Of a stretch of 64,000 nucleotides of DNA, positions 41,683-50,496 are shown one piece after another (within the stretch, counting starts at the first letter, position 1; the number at the start of each line of letters is the position of its first letter). A program made the translations under genes and the position numbers. The stretch covers positions 1,526,001 to 1,590,000 of the forward strand of contig NZ_CP150239.1 in the NCBI RefSeq assembly GCF_037975215.1. Reading direction: 5' to 3'. The DNA comes from Solibacillus sp. FSL R5-0449 (GTDB lineage: Bacteria > Bacillota > Bacilli > Bacillales_A > Planococcaceae). Below the pieces are notes generated by a model. It did no database searches, had not been told where the DNA came from, and was given only the letters and a program-made list of their open reading frames with translations.

Positions 41683-42489
41683 TTATTCCCCGCGCGCTAG
41701 TTCTCTTGAGCGGTTTTCCGCACTTCGAACACAGTTCACAATCGCTTCGTTAAAGGACATCGATTCAAGTGCTTTAATACCGGCTTCTGTCGTGCCGCCC
41801 GGACTTGTCACTTTTCTGCGCAATATAGAAGGCTCCACGTTTCCGGATTTCAGCATTTCCGCTGAACCGGCTATTGTCTGTACCATCAGTTCCCGCACGA
41901 CTTCTTTTGATAGCCCAAACTCAGCACCGGCCTGTTCAAATGCTTCAACCAAATAGTATAAGTAGGCAGGTCCGCTTCCAGCAAGTGCTGTAACAGCATG
42001 CAGTTTCTCTTCTTCCACTTCAATGACAATGCCGATCGCTTCAAGCATTTGAATATAAAGTGAACGCTGCACGTCTGTAACATGCGGATTGAACGCGATA
42101 CCGGATGCAGACATGCCGATTTGTGCGGATGTGTTTGGCATGACACGAGCTATCGATCGGTTGCCGAGATACTGTTCAATTGTTTCAATCGTTACACCGG
42201 CGAGCACCGAAATAATAGCCGTATCTGCTCCTAAATGTGGTGCGATTATTTCCATCGCAGCGCGGGCATCTTTTGGTTTCATTGCCAAAATGACAAGATC
42301 CGCATCCTGCAATTGAGTATGGTCCTCCAACAGTTTAACATCGTAGCTTTCGACCAATTCTTTAAGGCGTTCTTTATTGGACCGATTGGATATAAACAGG
42401 GAATGTGGATGGATGACATTCTTTTTGGTCCAACCGTGAATAAGCGCTTCTGCCATCGATCCTGCGCCGATAAAAATAATTTTTTGCAT
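41683..42489 (-). CDS. proC: Pyrroline-5-carboxylate reductase
   Basis: 268 aa from ATG 42489 (GGAGGG seven bases upstream; the longer open frame to 42612 runs into the T-box and is rejected). NADP-binding FIGAGSMAEALIHGW at the N-terminus, ILAMKPKDA, and the ProC signature near the C-terminus (RKVTSPGGTTEAGIKALE). It makes the last step of proline synthesis. A T-box leader with a likely proline specifier precedes it. Confidence 0.93.
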   Translation of the reverse strand: MQKIIFIGAGSMAEALIHGWTKKNVIHPHSLFISNRSNKERLKELVESYDVKLLEDHTQLQDADLVILAMKPKDARAAMEIIAPHLGADTAIISVLAGVTIETIEQYLGNRSIARVMPNTSAQIGMSASGIAFNPHVTDVQRSLYIQMLEAIGIVIEVEEEKLHAVTALAGSGPAYLYYLVEAFEQAGAEFGLSKEVVRELMVQTIAGSAEMLKSGNVEPSILRRKVTSPGGTTEAGIKALESMSFNEAIVNCVRSAENRSRELARGE

Positions 42490-42539
42490 ATTATATCCCT
42501 CCGATTTTTTAATCCGATTCCATTTTGCATTAAGACTTC

Positions 42540-42780
42540 GTTTAACAAATAAAAAAGCATCTCCATCCCTACTAATGTAAGGACGAAAATGCATAAATTT
42601 CCGCGGTACCACCTTTGTTCACACATAATGTGTGCAGCTTCAGCCTTTTTATCGCAAAGGATACGGTTATGTTGTCATAACGGCTCAAAAGGAGGTTCAA
42701 TTATTTCAGCGGGTTATGCCGATTTCAGCAAAGACGGCACTCTCTAAAACCTTAAAATAATTTACTTGGCTTTTTCATTG
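42540..42780 (-). ncRNA. T-box riboswitch (proline-type) of proC
   Basis: On the minus strand the leader contains the T-box/antiterminator sequence AAAGGTGGTACCGCGG (about 42616-42601), followed by a terminator stem and TTTTTT (about 42585-42546). The stem I region (AGAGAGTGCCGTC ... CGGC) ends in GAA-CCT-CC, where CCT would be the specifier codon for tRNA-Pro. It should raise proC expression when uncharged tRNA-Pro accumulates. The promoter TTGACA-17-TATAAT lies just upstream. Confidence 0.88.
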
Positions 42781-42804
42781 CCTGTAAATTTTGAATTATC
42801 CAAA

Positions 42805-42835
42805 ATTATAGTGCTGTATTGAAAAACTGTCAACC
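42805..42835 (-). promoter_or_regulatory. SigA promoter of the proC T-box transcript
   Basis: On the minus strand TTGACA, a 17-bp spacer (GTTTTTCAATACAGCAC) and TATAAT: both hexamers are perfect consensus. Confidence 0.8.
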
Positions 42836-42885
42836 TTTGACGTGACGAATGAAGAAAAAAGAGTTAAAATAAATGAATAGTCATT

Positions 42886-43035
42886 CATTGCGAGCGAATC
42901 GATTACGTCTCGACGTAATTGGCGTCCAGATTTTTTGAGTTGAGACCAACAGGACGTGGGTCAGTCAGCCGTTGTCGCAGGATGCGGTGTTTTAGGCTGA
43001 CTTCCTCTTAAATTCCTCTTAAATTCCTTTTAAAA
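42886..43035. repeat. Possible dispersed structured repeat
   Basis: A GC-richer block in an AT-rich gap. It contains AGTCAGCC (42963-42970) paired with GGCTGACT (42995-43002) around GTTGTCGCAGGATGCGGTGT, an inverted TTACGTC/GACGTAA at about 42903, and then a 12-bp tandem repeat (CCTCTTAAATT units, 43004-43030). Sequences like CAGTCAGCCGTTGTCGCAGG seem familiar from Lysinibacillus-group intergenic regions, but this is memory, not a search. No gene is present. Confidence 0.4.
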
Positions 43036-43167
43036 TCTGCGTCACCTGCCAGAGGCTTATCTTTATTCAGCTGGCTTTTTGTCCAGCAGCTGGGTTAAAC
43101 AAAACAAGCAGTAAACACTACTTGAAGAGGTAAGTGATTGCTGAATTAAGATAAAGGGGATTAAACT

Positions 43168-44166
43168 ATGGAAGTACATAAAATTGTTATACCTACACCA
43201 TATGCAGTGGGAGATGTAAATGCTTTTTTAGTAAAGGGAGATGCGCTGACATTATTTGATGCAGGTCCGAAAACCGAAGAAGCGTATGAAGCGATCAAAT
43301 GGGGACTGCGCGCTGCAGGTTATGATATGAAAGATGTAGAACAAGTCGTCTTAACGCACCATCATCCGGATCATGCCGGTTGGATCGATGCATTTCCAGG
43401 GGCGGAAGTATTAGGCCATCAATATGTTGATTACTGGATGAAAAAAGAGCCGGAATTTCTGCAGTATCATGAGCGATTTTTCAAAAAGCTCTTAATCGAG
43501 CAAGGGGTGCCTGAAAAATATGTAGACCGGATATTACATGTTAAAGGGGAAATTGAGCTATTCGGTACGATTCCGTTGACGGGTTATTTAAAAGAAGGCG
43601 ATGAAGTGCCGGGCCATCCTGGTATGAAAGTTTATGAAACATCCGGGCATGCGCAAAGCCATCTGATCTTTGTTGAAGAGAATACCCGTGAATGCATTGG
43701 CGGTGATTTACTGCTGGAACGCACATCGTCGAATCCATTAGTCGAACCACCGCTTGATTTATCGATGGAGCGACCTAAATCATTGCTGCAATATAATGAA
43801 TCACTTAAACGCCTGAAAAATTTAGATATCTCAAAAGTATATACAGGTCATGGCGCAGAACTGACAAATATCGAACCACTCATTGATGAACGGTTGGAGA
43901 AACAAAGACAACGCGCATTAAAAGTTTACGGTATGCTCGATACACCAAAAACCAACTTTGAAATGACCACTCAATTATTCGAACGCATTTATCAGCAGCA
44001 ATTAGGCCTGACATTATCTGAAACATTAGGGCAGTTTGATTATTTGATAGATCAAGGTATGGTCGAGATTGAAGAACGTGACGGGATTCAGTTTTATAAG
44101 AAAAGTGATATTACTCTACATGCTTCAAGAGAAGCGAATAAATCATTAAATAAAACTGGGTATTAA
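43168..44166 (+). CDS. Metallo-beta-lactamase-fold hydrolase
   Basis: 332 aa. Zinc-binding motif THHHPDHAG (His/Asp ligands, about residues 63-71), a further His in ETSGHAQSHLIF, Asp in CIGGDLLLE and His in VYTGHGAEL. The C-terminal 80 residues form an extra winged-helix-like domain, as in YobT/LACTB2-like proteins of Bacillus. Possible substrates are thioesters or lactones; not determinable here. ATG start at 43168. The gene after it begins three bases downstream. Confidence 0.82.
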   Translation: MEVHKIVIPTPYAVGDVNAFLVKGDALTLFDAGPKTEEAYEAIKWGLRAAGYDMKDVEQVVLTHHHPDHAGWIDAFPGAEVLGHQYVDYWMKKEPEFLQYHERFFKKLLIEQGVPEKYVDRILHVKGEIELFGTIPLTGYLKEGDEVPGHPGMKVYETSGHAQSHLIFVEENTRECIGGDLLLERTSSNPLVEPPLDLSMERPKSLLQYNESLKRLKNLDISKVYTGHGAELTNIEPLIDERLEKQRQRALKVYGMLDTPKTNFEMTTQLFERIYQQQLGLTLSETLGQFDYLIDQGMVEIEERDGIQFYKKSDITLHASREANKSLNKTGY

Positions 44167-44168
44167 TA

Positions 44169-44645
44169 ATGAAAAACCTAACTGATATTCCTTATTTATT
44201 AGAGCACAGAGTAAATGGATGGGAAATATCTTCTTTAGATATTAACTATTTTGCTGAAATGATTTCTCTACTAGTTGAAAGTGTGTCAGGCCAAAATATT
44301 ATTAAAACGTATGTTACTTTTAAAGAAGTTCTTTCGTATTATATTTATCAAGAAACAGTAGTGTATGATCAAGAGGCAAATAACACCTATAGATTAAATA
44401 CTCGCAAATTTAATGATACTAGTTTTGTCAGCGAAATTGGCTATCATCAAAATGGTTTTGGGAAAGTAAAAATTGAAACATTAAATCCAGATTTAAGAGT
44501 GATTGAAGATATCAGTTCTAAAACAAACTTTTATTTCCAAGTTAATAATAAAGATCATTTTTTTATTGAAGCTAACCAAGTTCAAATCAATGATGAAACA
44601 TTTTGTGATCTACTTCAAAGCAGTGAAAGTCTTAAAATTCAATAG
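44169..44645 (+). CDS. Protein of unknown function
   Basis: 158 aa, AT-rich, starting three bases after the MBL gene stop. No clear ribosome binding site, so translation is probably coupled. Soluble, with mixed helix and strand and many Asn/Ile residues. Codon use is more AT-rich than the preceding gene, hinting at a later acquisition. No recognised family. A strong terminator follows. Confidence 0.6.
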   Translation: MKNLTDIPYLLEHRVNGWEISSLDINYFAEMISLLVESVSGQNIIKTYVTFKEVLSYYIYQETVVYDQEANNTYRLNTRKFNDTSFVSEIGYHQNGFGKVKIETLNPDLRVIEDISSKTNFYFQVNNKDHFFIEANQVQINDETFCDLLQSSESLKIQ

Positions 44646-44651
44646 TTGGAA

Positions 44652-44683
44652 CGCCTCCTAAAAAAATAGTTAGGAGGTTTTTT
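44652..44683 (+). terminator. Terminator after the 44169 gene
   Basis: CGCCTCCTAA and TTAGGAGG pair around AAAAATAG; six T follow. Confidence 0.85.
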
Positions 44684-45375
44684 GTTGAATAAAACAATAA
44701 ATCAAAGCCTATAAGATAACCGACATATTATTTTGCTTATTGTAGTATTTATTGTGATCTTCAATCTGAACTGAAAAGTTTGTTGAACAATTTATTACTT
44801 TTTGCATGTTCCCGCCTCCATTTGTGTGCTTACTCACTTGCCTTATATATGTCTTTAAAAATCTAAAAAGGGGACAATCGGTTCAAAATAATAATTTTCA
44901 TTGCCAGGATATTAAAAGCCACAAAGAAAAAATCCACCCGGTTGCGTTTTAACGCAACAATATATATTTTTTAAATTATTTAAAAAATATTAAATCTTTT
45001 TGAGCGGACTTTTCTGGACACGTGTGGAGAGGCTTTAACTGGTCTGTTCCAGAAGGTATTGAAACGGTCGATGAAGGGGACTTATTTTAACGTGAGACAA
45101 GAAGGGGAAATCAGCTATTATTTTGTTGGAATATACCAGGGTTTTCTTATTTTAAGATAATAAATCAATATTAGTTGGGGGGAGGAATCTATTTTCTGAA
45201 ATACTAATCAAACTAAAGAAAAAAAGGCGATTATTTACACTGCGGTATTATGTCAGTGGCTAAGTTATGAAATAATCAACTGCCATTTATACTAATACTT
45301 AGATAAGATGAAAATAATGGGAGTAAATGATTCAGCATTTCTAAGATAAAGACAAAGAACTATAGGGGGAAAGAT
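44684..45375. other. Gene-free 690-bp stretch
   Basis: AT-rich, no ORF with a ribosome binding site. Short fragments such as TTTTTTAAATTATTTAAAAAA (44967-44987, A/T palindrome) are the only structure seen. It may contain decayed genes; I cannot identify any. Confidence 0.5.
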
Positions 45376-45612
45376 ATGGAGTTTATTGAATATTTACAGC
45401 AAAAACATGTGCTAAAAAAAGGTGAAAGAAAACTTAAGGAAATTTCAATCAATCAGTATGTTAATAGATTAGAGAGCATGCGTCGTAAAGGGATTTATAA
45501 TGAAGAAAAACAAATTGATTCCATATTAGAAGCGAAAATTCAAAAATGTTATTGCGATTGGAAAACATATGTTACCACGATTGAGCATTACTTAGCTTCT
45601 AAAAATTATTAA
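45376..45612 (+). CDS. Small protein of unknown function
   Basis: 78 aa, ATG 45376 with GGGGGAAAG upstream. Basic, helical (FIEYLQQKHVLKKGERKL, EISINQYVNRLESMRRKGIY). ISINQYVNRLESMRRKG resembles the SAM-like N-terminal helix bundle of tyrosine recombinases, but the protein has no catalytic domain. It stands alone between two long gene-free stretches. Confidence 0.5.
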   Translation: MEFIEYLQQKHVLKKGERKLKEISINQYVNRLESMRRKGIYNEEKQIDSILEAKIQKCYCDWKTYVTTIEHYLASKNY

Positions 45613-46030
45613 TGTTAGGGAGAATCGGTAAGTTCATTATTAATACAAGATTAGGATAATAATGAATAGTATTGAAATTAGAGAAAAGTTAATGGGTGTA
45701 TTGATTTTTCACATAAATATTATGAAAACCAGATTAATAAATAATTAAGTATTTAACCTAAACGTCAAAACCTTTCATAAAAAATTGGTTTTGACGTTTT
45801 TGACATTCAATTGTTATCATCCGTTTGTTGTAAAAGCTCATAAAATGTTTACAATTACTTGATGAAAAATCGAAATATTAAGAATTCGTTATATTGAGTA
45901 GAAAATGTGTCATTTTTCACTAAGAACTAGAGCGCATTAATCTTGTTTTATCAGTATAATATTCCCATGTGAGAACATAACGAGTCAGCACAATGTCATA
46001 AAAGAAATAAAAAGAAACAGGAGGCTGTTT
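45613..46030. other. Intergenic stretch with one terminator
   Basis: No ORF. It contains the hairpin AACGTCAAAACC (45761-45772) with GGTTTTGACGTT (45787-45798) and a T-run to 45801, then the promoter region of the HD-GYP gene. Confidence 0.55.
45761..45801 (+). terminator. Terminator 150 bases after the 45376 gene
   Basis: Twelve-base perfect stem followed by TTTTT. Confidence 0.8.
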
Positions 46031-47020
46031 ATGAAAACGATGCTGCAGTTACCTTTCCAACTAAAAGGCTTTTTGGAATTAGGAGATGCTGTACTGATAA
46101 CAGACAGTGACCATATTATTCTAGAAGTCAATGATACATATCAAGAGGTAACAGGGTTTGATAGAAATAAAATAATCGGAGTGAAAGCGGGCTTTATTAA
46201 ATCGAATCTTACGAGTAAAGAAACGTATCGTGCAATGAAAGATTCACTAAAGCAGCATATCCCTTGGTCTGGAATTTTTGTAAATCGAAAGAAATCCGGG
46301 GAACTTTGGCATTCTTCTATTACGATCACACCGTTCAAAATTGAGGAAGAATTGTTTTATATAGGCGTTTTTCGTGCGCTGGAACAATTGGAAGAAGGCT
46401 TATACTTATCGGAAGACAAAAAGGTAGAAGTTCAGAGAGAGCTTTTGAAAGTGCTGGCCATCTCCTGTGAAATTCGTGATCCCGGAACGGAAGAACATCT
46501 AATAAGAGTTCAGGTATTGACGGAAAAACTTTTGAAGGCACACAATGAGAAAAACAACCTCCAATTAGAATCGAATTATATGCATAATGTGATTCATTCC
46601 AGTATATTGCATGACATCGGGAAAGCGGGGATGCCAGAAGGAATTTTATATAAACCCGGAGCATTGTCCATTTATGAAAGAAAAATAATCGAAATGCATC
46701 CATTAACAGGGGCGGATATTCTAAATAAAATGTCGAAGGAAATCAATTATGATTTTATAAAGAGTATGGAAGTCGCCGAAAATATCATATTGTATCACCA
46801 TGAAAAATGGGATGGAACGGGCTACCCGTTCCAGTTAAAAGGCGAGCAGATTCCTCTTGAAGCGAGAGTCGTATCGATTGTCGATGTATTTGATGCGTTA
46901 ACGACGCGCAGACCGTATAAAGATTCATGGTCGGAAGAAAAAGCATTGGCCTTTATTGATGAAAACAAAGGGAAACATTTTGACCCGTTAATTGCGGAAA
47001 CGTTTATCAGCCTGTTTTAA
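46031..47020 (+). CDS. PAS domain/HD-GYP phosphodiesterase
   Basis: 329 aa. Residues 15-125 form a PAS domain (GDAVLITDSDHIILEVNDTY, EVTGFDRNKIIG, ITITPF). Residues 140-329 form an HD-GYP domain with HDIGKAG, HPLTGADIL, YHHEKWDGTGYP (GYP intact), and VVSIVDVFDALTTRRPYKD. Such proteins hydrolyse cyclic di-GMP. No membrane segment, so cytoplasmic; the PAS domain may bind a small ligand or redox cofactor. ATG with AACAGGAGG upstream. Confidence 0.9.
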   Translation: MKTMLQLPFQLKGFLELGDAVLITDSDHIILEVNDTYQEVTGFDRNKIIGVKAGFIKSNLTSKETYRAMKDSLKQHIPWSGIFVNRKKSGELWHSSITITPFKIEEELFYIGVFRALEQLEEGLYLSEDKKVEVQRELLKVLAISCEIRDPGTEEHLIRVQVLTEKLLKAHNEKNNLQLESNYMHNVIHSSILHDIGKAGMPEGILYKPGALSIYERKIIEMHPLTGADILNKMSKEINYDFIKSMEVAENIILYHHEKWDGTGYPFQLKGEQIPLEARVVSIVDVFDALTTRRPYKDSWSEEKALAFIDENKGKHFDPLIAETFISLF

Positions 47021-47099
47021 AAATGAGTCCGGTATTACACCGGACTCAAATTTATCTTTAATAGCTGCTGAAATAGTAGAAAATGCGTTTTGCTGCGTA

Positions 47100-47426
47100 T
47101 ATTAGAACTTCCCCCGATATATTAGAACATCCCAACACAAATATTAGAAGTTCTCGGCAGCTTATTAGAGCAGCGCACTAACTTATTAGAAAACCGGCGC
47201 ACCATCTCATTAAAACTTCACGATTGCATATTAGAAAATGTGGTCTGCTGCTTATATTAGAACTTTCCCCGATATATTAGAACATCCGACTCACATATTT
47301 GAACTTCTCGACCTCTTATTAGAAGACCTCGACCACTTATTTGAACATCGGCGACTTATATTAGAAGATCGGTGTTTTATTAGAACTTTTACGTGCTTAT
47401 TAGAACATCTCACCAATTTATTAGAA
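47100..47426 (+). repeat. Array B: 16 copies of TATTAGAA at about 21-bp pitch
   Basis: Octamers (TATTAGAA, TATTTGAA, one TATTAGAG, one CATTAAAA) start at 47100, 47120, 47142, 47163, 47184, 47208, 47229, 47255, 47275, 47296, 47317, 47338, 47359, 47378, 47398 and 47419. Spacing is 19-22 bp except for 24 and 26 once each. The unit AACTTCCCCCGATA / AACTTTCCCCGATA occurs twice, so part of the array arose by a duplication of about 155 bp. Same orientation as array A, and again between two convergent genes. Confidence 0.9.
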
Positions 47427-47525
47427 ACATAATCAGTCAATTTAAATGAGGAAAACTTTCAGGTTATCAAGGGATTTGTTTCAAGATTAGATCAGCCATA
47501 TTTAATGAGAACGGGGAAAGCAAAA

Positions 47526-47566
47526 AAACAGTCACCGGTATGGATACCGGCAACTGGCTGTTTTTT
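47526..47566. terminator. Bidirectional terminator between array B and hmp
   Basis: AACAG...CTGTT outer pairs with inner CCGGTAT/ATACCGG; T-run on the + strand and AAAAAAA (T on the minus strand) on the other side. Serves hmp. Confidence 0.8.
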
Positions 47567-47596
47567 CTTCGTACTAAATAAAAGCTTTGCTATAAG

Positions 47597-48757
47597 TTAA
47601 GCTGTCTTCTTAATCTGTAACGCCATCGCTGCACCGAAGAATTCATAATGAATCTTCTCAGCAGGTACACCTAGTTCAACTAAGTATTGAATGACCGTTT
47701 CCATGAATACTGTTGGGCCACATACGTACACTTCCGTACCAGGTTCCAGGAATTCCTCGATTTGCGCTTTTGTAATATAGCCGTCTAAATCTGAATAAAC
47801 CGCTTTATATTTCCCGTCTGTCGCTGCAACGTTTTCTTCGATTGTTTCTTTAAATGCCGCGACATTTTCGTTGCGTGCACATTGGATAAATGATGCTTGA
47901 CGTCCTTCAATAGTTTTTAGCATTCCTTGTAATGGTGTTACACCAACACCACCGCTGATGAATAGAACTGGGCTGTCATTTTCCACTAATGTGAACACAC
48001 CTGCAGGAGCACTTACGTCCACTTTTGTACCGATTTCTGCGTTGTGCAGGAAGTTTGAAACAATTCCGTTTGGTGTGACATCATCTTCACGTTTTACAGA
48101 AATGCGGAAATAATTTTCCGAACCGTCAGTTAATGTATATTGGCGGTTCATTAAGTATTGTTCGCCAGGTACTTGTGTACGTAATGTAATGAATTGTCCT
48201 GCTTTGAATGCAGGTAATTTCTCGCCGTTAACTGGTTTTAAATAGAATGATTTTACCGCTTCGCTTTCTTCTACTACTTCTGCAATAGTAAATTCTTTGA
48301 ATGCGCGCCAGCCGCCAGCATTTTCTGCTGCTTTGTATAAATCTTCTTCCACTGAAATGAAGACATCCGCAATCACGCCGTAAGCTTTACCCCAAGCGTC
48401 GATAATTTCATCTGTTGCTGCATCTCCTAGAACTTCTTTGATTGCTTCCAATAAATATTTGCCGACAATCGGATAATGCTCCGGTAAAATTCCTAAACTA
48501 ACGTGTTTATGTGCAATTTGAACAACTGCCGGAACGATGGCTTCCAAGTTATCGATGTGTACTGCTGCTGCATAAACCGTGTTTGCTAAAGCTGTTTGCT
48601 GACGATCTTTCTTTTGGTTTGTATGGTTGAAAATGTTTAGTAATTCAGGGTTTTCTCTGAATAAGTTTGAATAGAAAGTTTTAGTAATGGCTAATCCGTG
48701 TACCTCCAATACAGGTACTGTTGATTTAATAATATTGATTGTTTGTTGTGCTAACAT
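47597..48757 (-). CDS. hmp: Flavohemoglobin (nitric oxide dioxygenase)
   Basis: 386 aa from ATG 48757 (GAGGGG 11 bases upstream; the in-frame GTG 48766 is too close to it). N-terminal globin domain with proximal His in [10 protein letters not shown], middle FAD domain ([18 protein letters not shown]) and C-terminal NAD domain ([25 protein letters not shown]). It converts NO to nitrate with O2 and NAD(P)H. Divergent from nsrR, its likely repressor, with repeated NsrR-like half-sites in between. Confidence 0.95.
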   Translation of the reverse strand: MLAQQTINIIKSTVPVLEVHGLAITKTFYSNLFRENPELLNIFNHTNQKKDRQQTALANTVYAAAVHIDNLEAIVPAVVQIAHKHVSLGILPEHYPIVGKYLLEAIKEVLGDAATDEIIDAWGKAYGVIADVFISVEEDLYKAAENAGGWRAFKEFTIAEVVEESEAVKSFYLKPVNGEKLPAFKAGQFITLRTQVPGEQYLMNRQYTLTDGSENYFRISVKREDDVTPNGIVSNFLHNAEIGTKVDVSAPAGVFTLVENDSPVLFISGGVGVTPLQGMLKTIEGRQASFIQCARNENVAAFKETIEENVAATDGKYKAVYSDLDGYITKAQIEEFLEPGTEVYVCGPTVFMETVIQYLVELGVPAEKIHYEFFGAAMALQIKKTA

Positions 48758-48835
48758 ACTTTGCACGTCCCCTCAAATTTGGTTGTTTGTTACTTGCACC
48801 ATCAATATACTGCTAAAAAAATGCTAAAGCAATAT

Positions 48836-48893
48836 CAAAAATACATCTTTAACAGTTCTGTCACAAAGATATAACAAAAATACATCTTTAACA
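48836..48893. promoter_or_regulatory. Two identical 19-bp direct repeats, candidate NsrR sites
   Basis: CAAAAATACATCTTTAACA occurs at 48836-48854 and again, without a mismatch, at 48875-48893. The AAATACATCTT core is one half of the NsrR motif known from Bacillus. A partial inverted half (AAGATATA) lies between them. Placed in the hmp-nsrR intergenic region. Confidence 0.65.
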
Positions 48894-49000
48894 AAATGGA
48901 CACAAAACTATATAATGAATTCATCGATAAACATAAGCCGTTCTATTCGAACATTTTTGTTTAAATGTTATACTTAAGTTGTAGAAAGATGGTGAACAGC

Positions 49001-49450
49001 GTGCGGTTAACAGTATATACAGATTATTCTTTACGTACGCTCATGTATTTAGGTGTACGGGGCAGAGAGAATTTAGTTACGATTCAGGAAATAGCGAATG
49101 CGTATCAAATTTCGAAAAACCATTTAATGAAAGTAACCCATGATTTAGGGAAACATGGCTATATCGAAACGATTCGCGGACGCGGTGGCGGCATACGTCT
49201 GGCACTTGAACCTGAGCAAATCAATATTGGTGATGTCGTCCGCAAAACAGAAGATGACTTTCACCTTGTTGAATGTTTCAATCCGGAAGGGAATCTTTGC
49301 AAAATATCTCCCGAGTGCAGGCTTAAATTTGCTTTAGGTGAAGCATTAACTGCTTATTTGGCTGTGCTTGATACCTATACATTGGCGGATGTGCTCGTAT
49401 CAAAAGACATATTAAGTGAATTATTCGGCATTACCCAAACTAGTAAATAG
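49001..49450 (+). CDS. nsrR: Rrf2-family NO-sensing repressor NsrR
   Basis: 149 aa from GTG 49001 (MRLTVYTDYSLRTLMYLG, the standard family start); the longer frame to 48965 is rejected. Winged helix with TIQEIANAYQISKNHLMKV and the wing RGRGGGIRLA. Cys92, Cys100 and Cys106 (ECFNPEGNLC then PEC) are the [Fe-S] cluster ligands of NsrR. NO damages the cluster and releases target genes such as the divergent hmp. Confidence 0.9.
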   Translation: MRLTVYTDYSLRTLMYLGVRGRENLVTIQEIANAYQISKNHLMKVTHDLGKHGYIETIRGRGGGIRLALEPEQINIGDVVRKTEDDFHLVECFNPEGNLCKISPECRLKFALGEALTAYLAVLDTYTLADVLVSKDILSELFGITQTSK

Positions 49451-49502
49451 CCATTTACTAGTTTTTATATTACCTAAAAATAAGATAATAAAGAGGGAAG
49501 CT

Positions 49503-50249
49503 ATGAAAAAAACAGTTTTTATTACAGGTGCGACAAGCGGTATTGGGCGCATCGTAACAGAAATGCTAGTAAAAGAAGGATATACCGTTTATGCGACGGG
49601 TAGAAATGACAGTGCGATTAACTATTTAAATGGGATAGGGGCGGTTGCCTACAAAGCGGATATAAGAGTTCCCTCGCAAATAGATGAAGTCGTTTCGCAA
49701 CTTCCGCCAATCGATATCGCTATTTTAAACGCCGGATTAGGTTATTTTGAAAATGCCGTAGATTTAGCTGATCAGGAAATTGATCAAATGCTTGATGTCA
49801 ATGTACGTGCGCCTATCTACTTGGCAAAACGTCTGGCACCGGCAATGATCGACAGAAAGAATGGCCATTTGATCTTTGTCGGTTCACAGGCAGGGAAGGT
49901 TGCTACGAAAAAAGCGAGTGTTTATGCAGCGAGTAAACATGCAATTACCGGTTTTGTAAATGGGCTTCGTCTGGAGCTGGCAGAATACAATATACAAGTT
50001 ACCGGAATTTATCCTGGACCAATCGATACACCGTTTATTCAGAAAGCCGATGCATCGAACGCTTATAAGGATGCAATCGGGAAATTCCTGTTACCGCCTG
50101 AAAAAGTCGCGAAAGAAGTTGTCCAAGCAATCGTGAAACGTCCGCGCGAAGTGAACCTGCCACGTATTATGGCAGTAACGAGTAAATTATATGCAGTAGC
50201 GCCAGCACTTGTGGAATTTGTCGGCAAAGGTTTCTTTAATAAGAAGTAA
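49503..50249 (+). CDS. Short-chain dehydrogenase/reductase
   Basis: 248 aa from ATG 49503 (GAGGGA upstream; the open frame reaches back to 49416 within nsrR and is rejected). NAD(P)-binding TGATSGIG at residues 8-15, NAG in ILNAGLGYF, catalytic Ser in IFVGSQAGK, Tyr141 and Lys145 in SVYAASK. Classical SDR of the DltE/YqjQ type. The substrate is unknown. It lies 50 bases after nsrR and might be cotranscribed; a terminator follows. Confidence 0.85.
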   Translation: MKKTVFITGATSGIGRIVTEMLVKEGYTVYATGRNDSAINYLNGIGAVAYKADIRVPSQIDEVVSQLPPIDIAILNAGLGYFENAVDLADQEIDQMLDVNVRAPIYLAKRLAPAMIDRKNGHLIFVGSQAGKVATKKASVYAASKHAITGFVNGLRLELAEYNIQVTGIYPGPIDTPFIQKADASNAYKDAIGKFLLPPEKVAKEVVQAIVKRPREVNLPRIMAVTSKLYAVAPALVEFVGKGFFNKK

Positions 50250-50252
50250 GTT

Positions 50253-50299
50253 TGAGAGCATTCGATTTTTATCCTATAAAAATTGAAATGCTCTCTTTT
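50253..50299 (+). terminator. Terminator after the SDR gene
   Basis: GAGAGCATTCGATTTTTAT pairs with ATAAAAATTGAAATGCTCTC (one base offset); TTTTG follows. Confidence 0.85.
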
Positions 50300-50496
50300 G
50301 AAATGTCTAGCAATAAATAGCATATTTATGCATGAACGAGAGCCTGTGAAAACTTCCGAAATGATTGTTTTTAGATTGTATGAAAAAGTGAAAAAATTTA
50401 TATAAATGCAGTTGCGTTTATTTTTATAACGTGTTACTATTCGTGTATAAACTATTAATTCAATGTATAAACATACATCATTTGGGGGCAATTAAC

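Noticed and set aside
47238-47432. 64-codon ORF with a heptad-like pattern of Leu-Glu residues
   Set aside because: It is the translation of array B: 21 bp equals seven codons, so the repeat mimics a heptad. Other steps of 19, 20 or 22 bp break the frame, and there is no ribosome binding site.
50400-50496. ARG box upstream of argG
   Set aside because: TGTATAAAC occurs twice near the promoter but does not match the known AhrC consensus well enough to report.
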